Shown: positions 6,218 through 11,178 of the stretch, piece by piece | Position numbering within the stretch: position 1 is the stretch's first letter | How the letters are laid out: each line of letters begins with the position of its first letter | Origin: Deltaproteobacteria bacterium | GTDB lineage: Bacteria; Desulfobacterota; JADFXK01 | Direction of reading: 5' to 3' | NCBI GenBank assembly: GCA_015233285.1 | Contig: JADFYA010000080.1 | Coordinates: 512-11,689 of the forward strand | Length of the DNA stretch: 11,178 nucleotides | Notes under the pieces: generated by a model | Database searches by the model: none | The model's input: the letters and a program-made list of their open reading frames with translations, nothing else | What the model was told of the DNA's origin: nothing | Translations under genes and position numbers: made by a program

Positions 6218-8281
6218 ATGCTGGCCGAAGCGATATCTCTCGGCAGCCTTGGACTGTTCAGCGCCGTGGGATTGGGGCTGGCGGCGAAGTTTTTTGCCGT
6301 AAAGCAGGACCCTTTAGTTCAAGCGATCGAAGAAGCCTTGCCGGGTGCCAACTGCGGCGGGTGCGGCTTTGCCGGATGTTCGGGAGCTGCAGCGGCCATC
6401 GCCAAGGGTCTGGCCCCGGTGAATGTGTGCGTCGGCGGGGGACCTGAGGTCGGTCTGGCCGTCGCCGCTATCATGGGTGTTGAACCGGGATTCAAGGAAC
6501 CGGAATTTGCCAAACCAAAATGCCGTTATGGCGAGGAAGACGCCGAAACCAAGTTCATCTACTCCGGAATTCAGGATTGCCGGGCGGCTATGCTCTTATC
6601 GGGCGGGGCCAAGGTGTGTGAAATTGGTTGTCTGGGCCTGGGATCATGTGTTCGAGCCTGCCCCTTTGAAGCTATTGCCATCGGCCCGGACGGTCTGCCG
6701 GTGGTCGATGAAAAGAAATGTACCGGATGCGGGACCTGTGAACGTATTTGTCCCAAACACATCATCTCCGTGACGTCGGCCTCTAAGCGTATCCTGGCCT
6801 TGAACCAACAAGATGATTGCCTGGCTCCATGCCAGCAAACGTGTCCGGCCCAGATCAATATACCTGAATATATCTCCCAGATCAGCCAAGGGAATTATGA
6901 GCAGGCGGTCAGGGTAATTAAAGAGAAGAATCCGTTGCCGTTAACCTGCGGCCGCGTTTGCCCCCATCCGTGCGAAGCCAAGTGCCGCCGGGGGACGGTC
7001 GATGAGCCGGTCAACATCAATCATTTAAAACGTTTTGCGGCCGATTACGAGCTTCTGTCCGGAAAAGCCTTCGATACCTTCACCTTGCCGAAGAACGGTC
7101 ACAAAGTGGCTATCGTTGGTGGTGGCCCTGGTGGATTGTCGGCGGCGTTCTACCTGGCCCGGATGGGTTACGAATGTACCATATTTGAAGCCATGCCCAA
7201 ACTTGGGGGAATGCTGCGTTACGGTATTCCGGAGTACAGACTGCCCAAAAAGACCCTTGATTGGGAGATTCAGGCCATCCTGGATCTGGGGGTGAGCGTC
7301 GAATACAATAAGGTCATGGGTGAAGATTTTACCATCGATTCCCTAAAAAAGGATGGTTTCGAGGCCATTTTCCTGGCCGCCGGAGCCTGGGGGAGCCGGT
7401 TGCTGGGCGTTGAAGGCGAAGACGTTCAGGGTGTTCTCCCTGGCACTTCCTTCTTGATTGACCGCGGCCTGGAAAAAGAGACCCCGGTCGGGCAACGGGT
7501 GGTGATTGTGGGTGGCGGTAACACGGCCATCGACGCGGCCAGGACGTCCTGGCGGCTCGGAGCCAAAGAAGTAACAGTTCTATACCGGCGGTCCCGTAAG
7601 GAAATGCCGGCTAACGATATCGAAGTTGAAGAAGCTGAGCATGAAGGCATCAAGTTCCACTTTTTGGCTGCTCCGACACGGTTGGTTGGTGAGAATGGAA
7701 AACTTACCGGGATCGAGTTCATTAAGATGGAACTGGGCGAACCCGATGCCAGCGGCCGGCGCAGGCCGGTACCTGTCGAAGGCTCAGAAACCGTTTTGCC
7801 TGTGGATAATGTGATTGCGGCTATCGGTCAATTCCCTGATCTTGATTTCATCCAGAAGACCAAAGACGGACTCGAGAAGGATGTCAAAGTCACCAGGTGG
7901 AAGACGGTAGAAGCCAAAGACACGACTATGGATACTTCCGTACCCGGAGTCTTCGCCGGTGGCGATGTGGTCAGCGGACCTCAGACCGTGGTTGAGGCCA
8001 TTGGCGCCGGTCGTCGGGCGGCCAGATCCATTCATCAATATGTTGCTACGCAGAGTATGGAGGCTCCGGCCAATCTGATCAACGCCAAGGATATCATGCT
8101 GGTCATGCCTGAGAATGTACCTCCGGCGCCTCGAGTGAAGATGGCTGAATTAAACGTAGAACAGCGCCGGCTCAACTTTGAGGAAGTGGACCTTGGACTG
8201 ACTGAAGACCAGGCCCGGGCCGAGTCTAAAAGATGTCTGACCTGTGGCCGATACTGTTACAAACCCAATGCAGCCGCCTAG
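6218..8281 (+). CDS. rnfB: RnfB fused to a GltD/NfnB-like FAD-NAD(P)H oxidoreductase module
   Basis: This 687-residue protein joins two modules. Residues 1-190 are a full RnfB: a membrane helix (5-28), the Fe-S motif C46-x2-C49-x4-C54 with C71, and two ferredoxin-type clusters from C134, C138, C144, C148 and C168, C171, C174, C178. Residues 195-285 form the GltD/dihydropyrimidine-dehydrogenase Fe-S domain (C201, C205, C209, then CGRVCPHPCEAKC at 244-256). Residues 296-610 form the two-dinucleotide flavoprotein: FAD site VAIVGGGPGGLSAA (297-310), NAD(P) site VVIVGGGNTAIDAA (428-441) and second FAD contact VFAGGDVVSGP (578-588). YRRSR (456-460), after the NAD(P) site, resembles the NADPH phosphate-binding stretch of GltD. 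A tail CLTCGRYC (673-680) may bind another cluster. Usual RnfB proteins lack the second module. A strong Shine-Dalgarno AGGGAGG (6204-6210) sits 7 nt before ATG. No frameshift or composition break marks the junction, so the fusion looks genuine. Confidence 0.93.
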   Translation: MLAEAISLGSLGLFSAVGLGLAAKFFAVKQDPLVQAIEEALPGANCGGCGFAGCSGAAAAIAKGLAPVNVCVGGGPEVGLAVAAIMGVEPGFKEPEFAKPKCRYGEEDAETKFIYSGIQDCRAAMLLSGGAKVCEIGCLGLGSCVRACPFEAIAIGPDGLPVVDEKKCTGCGTCERICPKHIISVTSASKRILALNQQDDCLAPCQQTCPAQINIPEYISQISQGNYEQAVRVIKEKNPLPLTCGRVCPHPCEAKCRRGTVDEPVNINHLKRFAADYELLSGKAFDTFTLPKNGHKVAIVGGGPGGLSAAFYLARMGYECTIFEAMPKLGGMLRYGIPEYRLPKKTLDWEIQAILDLGVSVEYNKVMGEDFTIDSLKKDGFEAIFLAAGAWGSRLLGVEGEDVQGVLPGTSFLIDRGLEKETPVGQRVVIVGGGNTAIDAARTSWRLGAKEVTVLYRRSRKEMPANDIEVEEAEHEGIKFHFLAAPTRLVGENGKLTGIEFIKMELGEPDASGRRRPVPVEGSETVLPVDNVIAAIGQFPDLDFIQKTKDGLEKDVKVTRWKTVEAKDTTMDTSVPGVFAGGDVVSGPQTVVEAIGAGRRAARSIHQYVATQSMEAPANLINAKDIMLVMPENVPPAPRVKMAELNVEQRRLNFEEVDLGLTEDQARAESKRCLTCGRYCYKPNAAA

Positions 8282-8405
8282 GCGGATATTCGCGTGATTC
8301 TGTCAGGACGCATCTGGCTGATGATTACTGGCGATGGATACTGGATGGTTGACTGCAGAAGAATGACGGCTGAATGCATATATATCAAGATCCGGAGTAA
8401 ATAGA

Positions 8406-9470
8406 ATGAAATCTCAAAATGATCAAGGTTATGTAGTCGCTAACCCGATGGACCGGCGTGGGTTTCTGAAGTTGGCCGGACTGGCGGTAATCGGTGGAGC
8501 TGTGGCTGCCGCCGCATGGCCGTCAAAGAAACCCGGTTCTCAGTCAGTCTCTTTTTCTTCAGGGTTGCATTTGGCCGATGAAACCCGCCTCATCATGGGG
8601 ACGTATGCGACTATCACCGTCTTGGATCCTTCCAAGGACAAGGCTCAAGAGGCTTTGGGCAAGGCTTTTGATTTAATGCACCAAAAGAGCATAATGTTGA
8701 GCCGACATCGACCCGATGGCGCCGTAGCCGTCCTTAACGCTAACGGCGGTCTTGATGGTTCACCGCCGGAATTGATTGATCTTATTCAGGCTTCTTTCAA
8801 GATTAACTTCTTAACCAGCGGTAATTTTGACATTACCGTTGCGCCGGCGGTGGATCTTCTGAAGAATAGTTTCGCCGCCAACAACAAGCCGCCCACTATG
8901 GCTGAGGTTGAAGAGGTCCGCGGCTTGATCGGCATGGACAGCATAAAAGTCGAAGGGGATAAAATCAGGCTGAACAAGTCGGGAAGCCGAATCACCCTTG
9001 ACGGCATTGCTAAGGGGCATATCGTTGACGAGACCCTGAAGTACCTGGCTCAACGCGGCGTCAAACACGCCCTGGTGAACGCCGGGGGCGATATGGCCAT
9101 GTTTGGTGGCCGGGAAGACGGAAAGCCCTGGCGAGTGGGCATTGCCGACCCAAAAGCTCAACACAGCAGCAAAACGGTTATCACCATGACTCAAGGAGCT
9201 ATCACTACTTCTGGGAATTACGCCATATTTTTTGACAAGGAAAAATTGTATCACCACATTATTGATCCGCGCACGGCCCTTTCTCCTCATGGTGATTCGT
9301 CGGTCAGTGCTTTGGCCCGGACGGCCCGGGAAGCTGATGGATTGTCTACGGCTGCATTCGTCATGGGGCCGAAGAAAGGTCTCGATTTCCTTGAGCGCTA
9401 CCCGGATGTCGAGGGTCTGATCATCACCAGGGAAGGCAACATTTTTAAGACCAAGAAATGGCCGGCCTAA
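8406..9470 (+). CDS. apbE: ApbE-family FMN transferase with Tat signal
   Basis: ApbE enzymes use FAD to attach FMN to a threonine of exported or membrane proteins such as RnfG. The 354-residue product begins with a Tat-type signal, DRRGFLKL (16-23), followed by a hydrophobic stretch (23-38); no lipobox cysteine is seen, so a soluble or membrane-tethered extracytoplasmic enzyme is expected. Family blocks are MGTYATITV (64-72), LDGIAKGHIVDE (198-209), ALVNAGGDMAMFGG (222-235), WRVGIADP (242-249), AITTSGNYAIFF (265-276), HHIIDPRT (283-290) and EADGLSTAAFVMG (309-321). Asp287, Asp311 and Thr315 are at the expected metal-ligand positions. The usual DPxTG reads DPRTA. The ATG is preceded by GGAG 7 nt upstream. 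It follows rnfB by 124 bp and ends the operon before a strong terminator, which fits a role in maturing RnfG. Confidence 0.93.
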   Translation: MKSQNDQGYVVANPMDRRGFLKLAGLAVIGGAVAAAAWPSKKPGSQSVSFSSGLHLADETRLIMGTYATITVLDPSKDKAQEALGKAFDLMHQKSIMLSRHRPDGAVAVLNANGGLDGSPPELIDLIQASFKINFLTSGNFDITVAPAVDLLKNSFAANNKPPTMAEVEEVRGLIGMDSIKVEGDKIRLNKSGSRITLDGIAKGHIVDETLKYLAQRGVKHALVNAGGDMAMFGGREDGKPWRVGIADPKAQHSSKTVITMTQGAITTSGNYAIFFDKEKLYHHIIDPRTALSPHGDSSVSALARTAREADGLSTAAFVMGPKKGLDFLERYPDVEGLIITREGNIFKTKKWPA

Positions 9471-9476
9471 CTGGTT

Positions 9477-9505
9477 TTGAGTAATTGAATTCCGCCAACT
9501 ATTAA
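9477..9505 (+). promoter_or_regulatory. Candidate sigma70-type promoter downstream of apbE
   Basis: TTGAGT (9477-9482) and TATTAA (9500-9505) are separated by 17 bp, each matching four of six consensus positions, in an AT-rich patch just after the apbE stop. It could drive the phosphoesterase gene, but its transcript would have to pass through the terminator hairpin at 9516-9545. Confidence 0.25.
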
Positions 9506-9515
9506 ATGTTTATTT

Positions 9516-9545
9516 GAGGCTGGTCTTTTAGACCGGCCTCTTGTT
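9516..9545 (+). terminator. Intrinsic terminator of the rnf-apbE operon
   Basis: GAGGCTGGTC (9516-9525) pairs with GACCGGCCTC (9531-9540) over a 5-nt loop TTTTA, giving a 10-bp stem with one G-U pair, followed by TTGTTATT. It lies 46 nt after the apbE stop codon. It is the strongest terminator-like hairpin seen in the window. Confidence 0.85.
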
Positions 9546-9574
9546 ATTCCGACAAGATAAAGGGGGGCTGTCTC

Positions 9575-10057
9575 GTGGATATAGGCGTGATTTCAGACAC
9601 ACATTTAGAAGGGCCGACGAACGAATTGGAGAAGCTCTGTGACACCGTTTTTTCTAAGGTGGATCTCATCCTGCACGCCGGAGACATCACCAATCACATT
9701 GTTTTAGATGTATTTTCCCCTATTCCTGTGATTGCCGTGGCTGGGAATATGGACCCGCTGTCCACCAGATCTCAGCTTAAGGACAAAGAAATTATTCTTC
9801 GGGGAGGCTTCACCATCGGGTTGACCCATGGTTGGGGGGCGCCGCTGGGGTTGGAACAGAGGGTGCGGGGGATCTTTGGACCGGAGGTCGACTGCATCGT
9901 TTACGGCCACAGCCACATTCCGGCCAACCACGTGGAAGATGATCTTCTTTTTTTTAATCCCGGCACTTTTGGGCGGGGTCTGATCTCACTGGGTCGCCGG
10001 ACGGTCGGCATTCTTCACCTTGGGGATGAGATCACTGGTGAGATTATCAGAATGTGA
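9575..10057 (+). CDS. YfcE/MJ0936-family metallophosphoesterase
   Basis: This 160-residue protein is a compact calcineurin-like phosphoesterase of the YfcE/MJ0936 family, members of which hydrolyse phosphodiester bonds with two metal ions, often manganese. The metal-binding motifs appear in order: ISDTH (Asp8, His10), HAGDI (Asp37), GNMD (Asn58), LTHGWG (His85) and YGHSH (His112, His114), then FNPGT (127-131). The length is typical and no extra domain or signal peptide is present, so it is cytosolic. The start is GTG 9575, with a GGGGGG Shine-Dalgarno 6-7 nt upstream. The physiological substrate cannot be told from the sequence. It lies 104 bp after apbE but beyond the operon terminator, so a functional link to Rnf is doubtful. 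Confidence 0.9.
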   Translation: MDIGVISDTHLEGPTNELEKLCDTVFSKVDLILHAGDITNHIVLDVFSPIPVIAVAGNMDPLSTRSQLKDKEIILRGGFTIGLTHGWGAPLGLEQRVRGIFGPEVDCIVYGHSHIPANHVEDDLLFFNPGTFGRGLISLGRRTVGILHLGDEITGEIIRM

Positions 10058-10098
10058 CCACATATCCCTGAGCGGGGTCATCTAACCGTGAAATCATC

Positions 10099-10137
10099 GC
10101 CGTCTATGGTCGATAATCCGGAGTAAGGACGGCTTTT
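10099..10137 (+). terminator. Candidate weak terminator of the phosphoesterase gene
   Basis: GCCGTC (10099-10104) pairs with GACGGC (10128-10133), extended by one T-G pair, and is followed by TTTT (10134-10137). The loop is long (about 21-23 nt), so the structure is marginal. It sits 42 nt after the phosphoesterase stop codon. Confidence 0.35.
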
Positions 10138-10153
10138 CTCGGTGGCTGTTGCC

Positions 10154-10178
10154 CCGGTGCAGTGCGCCGGCATCTTTT
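10154..10178 (+). terminator. Compact hairpin in the convergent gap
   Basis: CCGGTGC (10154-10160) pairs with GCGCCGG (10164-10170) over a 3-nt loop AGT, with one T-G pair, and CATCTTTT follows on the + strand. It could end + strand transcription running toward purQ. There is no T run on the minus strand, so it is not a clear terminator for purQ. Confidence 0.35.
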
Positions 10179-10185
10179 GAACCGA

Positions 10186-11022
10186 TCAAAGATTGGCTTT
10201 TATGTAGTCCACCGCATTTGAAAATAGCTTTATGCCGTCGCCTGGACCGTCGGGATAGGGGCGGCCTTGCCGTTTTAGAGCTTCTTTGGTGCGGGTCCAG
10301 GTGGGGTGGTTGGTCCAGTGGTTGTAGGCTTCAGGATGGGGCATAAGTCCGAAGATGCGCCCGGTGGGGTCACAGATGCCGGCAATATCGGCCAGTGAGC
10401 CGTTGGGGTTAAAAGGAAACCGCCCGTTGGCCGGGCTGCCGTCCGGTCTGGCATAGGTGCACACGGCCAGGTGCTGATTTTTGAGACGATCGATCATTTC
10501 CGGTGAAGCATATAGCTTGCCTTCTCCATGGCGGACGGGCAGAGGCATATATTCCAGGCCTTGGGTAAATACGCAGGGCGACTCGCGATTAAAGGCCAGA
10601 TGGATCCAGTCGTCCCGGAAGATGCCGCTGTCGTTGGGGATCAGGGCGACTGTCCGGGAATGGTAGTCACCGTCAAGACCGGGCAGGAGTCCTAAATTGA
10701 CCATCACCTGGAACCCGTTGCATATCCCTATGATCAGCTTTCCATCGGCGATAAATTGATCCAACTGCCGGCCCAGATGGCTTCTGAATCTGGTGGCCAT
10801 GACCACTCCGGCCCCATGATCGTCCCCCCAGGAGAACCCGCCGTCAAAGACCAGCAGGTGATATTCCGATAATTCAACCCGTTGCCCGGATTTATCCCCC
10901 TTGATCAATTCATTGATGTGTACCCGCCGGCTCTCCGCCCCAACCAGCTTCAGGGCATGATCGGTCTCATAATCGCAATTAAGCCCAAATCCTGTCAACA
11001 CCATGGCCTTGGCCGTTTTCAT
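10186..11022 (-). CDS. purQ: Phosphoribosylformylglycinamidine synthase, glutamine amidotransferase subunit (PurQ)
   Basis: PurQ releases ammonia from glutamine for PurL in the fourth step of purine synthesis (FGAR to FGAM). The 278-residue protein is a class I (triad) glutaminase. The nucleophile Cys101 is in LIIGICNGFQVMVNLGLLPG (97-116), and His229 and Glu231 are in GLMPHPEAYN (225-234). The N-terminal VLTGFGLNCD (8-17), the GGFSWGDD loop (61-68) and RHGEGKLY (164-171) are typical of the family. It is longer than the roughly 230-residue Bacillus form and resembles the 260-280-residue variant. The start is ATG at 11022-11020, preceded by GGGGTG; an in-frame TTG at 11034 is less likely. The gene is convergent with the phosphoesterase, and no other purine gene lies in the window. 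Confidence 0.93.
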   Translation of the reverse strand: MKTAKAMVLTGFGLNCDYETDHALKLVGAESRRVHINELIKGDKSGQRVELSEYHLLVFDGGFSWGDDHGAGVVMATRFRSHLGRQLDQFIADGKLIIGICNGFQVMVNLGLLPGLDGDYHSRTVALIPNDSGIFRDDWIHLAFNRESPCVFTQGLEYMPLPVRHGEGKLYASPEMIDRLKNQHLAVCTYARPDGSPANGRFPFNPNGSLADIAGICDPTGRIFGLMPHPEAYNHWTNHPTWTRTKEALKRQGRPYPDGPGDGIKLFSNAVDYIKANL

Positions 11023-11123
11023 ATAACACCCCAAAAGGTAATTTTAAAACGCAATGTTTTTGAATCCGCACCGGCATGCGAACGAAGCGGCTGGCTCGAT
11101 GAGATTTTCCAAATTTGTGGGTC

Positions 11124-11152
11124 ACTATAATTCTTCGTTAAAATAATCAGAA
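11124..11152 (-). promoter_or_regulatory. Weak candidate promoter for purQ
   Basis: On the minus strand TTCTGA (11152-11147) and TATAGT (11129-11124) are separated by 17 bp. The -10 is good (five of six) and the -35 poor. It would give a leader of about 95 nt before the purQ ATG. I see no purine riboswitch or other known element in the leader, and no gene between 11035 and the right edge. Confidence 0.2.
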
Positions 11153-11178
11153 TCGATTCGTGTCAGCTCATATAATGA

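Noticed and set aside
6218..8281. RnfB followed by a separate gltD-like gene joined by a sequencing error
   Set aside because: A single error-free frame covers both modules, there is no start codon with a ribosome-binding site at the junction, and cysteine spacing is intact on both sides.
8390..8400. The 11-mer ATCCGGAGTAA before apbE recurs at 10116-10126
   Set aside because: Around fifteen shared 11-mers are expected by chance in a window of this length, and the first copy simply includes the apbE Shine-Dalgarno.

Overview
The window (about 50% GC) is dominated by one operon for an Rnf-type ion-translocating electron-transport complex, in the order rnfC-D-G-E-A-B followed by apbE, all on the + strand (1915-9470). 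A 5'-truncated secreted-type beta-propeller gene lies upstream. Downstream are a small metallophosphoesterase gene (+) and a convergent purQ gene (-). The rnfCDGEAB-apbE order, the GltD-like flavoprotein module and the PurQ type suggest an anaerobic bacterium, most plausibly of the Desulfobacterota (sulfate-reducing or syntrophic deltaproteobacterial lineage). This assignment is inference: no 16S or other marker gene is present.

Layout. 2-1324: tail of a YVTN/YncE-like beta-propeller protein with a TIG-like domain in front. 1325-1914: a 590-bp gap without a convincing gene, with several inverted repeats and a dyad just before rnfC. 1915-6081: rnfC, rnfD, rnfG, rnfE and rnfA, tightly packed or overlapping. 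6082-6217: a 136-bp gap with a stem-loop. 6218-8281: an unusual 687-residue rnfB. 8406-9470: apbE, the FMN transferase that would flavinylate RnfG (and normally RnfD). A strong intrinsic terminator follows at 9516-9545. 9575-10057: a YfcE/MJ0936-type phosphoesterase. 10186-11022 (-): purQ.

How the genes work together. RnfA, D and E form the membrane core. RnfG is a membrane-anchored, covalently flavinylated subunit. RnfB and RnfC carry the peripheral iron-sulfur clusters, and ApbE installs FMN. In a standard Rnf, RnfB takes electrons from ferredoxin and RnfC exchanges them with NAD(H) through a NuoF-like FMN/NADH site. Here RnfC keeps its two ferredoxin-type clusters but has lost the glycine-rich GLGGAGFPT-type loop and related pocket motifs, whereas RnfB has gained a complete GltD/NfnB-like FAD- and NAD(P)H-binding module at its C-terminus. 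The simplest reading is that the pyridine-nucleotide site has moved from RnfC to RnfB, possibly with a change from NADH to NADPH. This is the most interesting content of the window.

Two further anomalies lie in rnfD. One is an apparent single-base frameshift near 4085. The other is loss of the usual SGAT-type flavinylation threonine.
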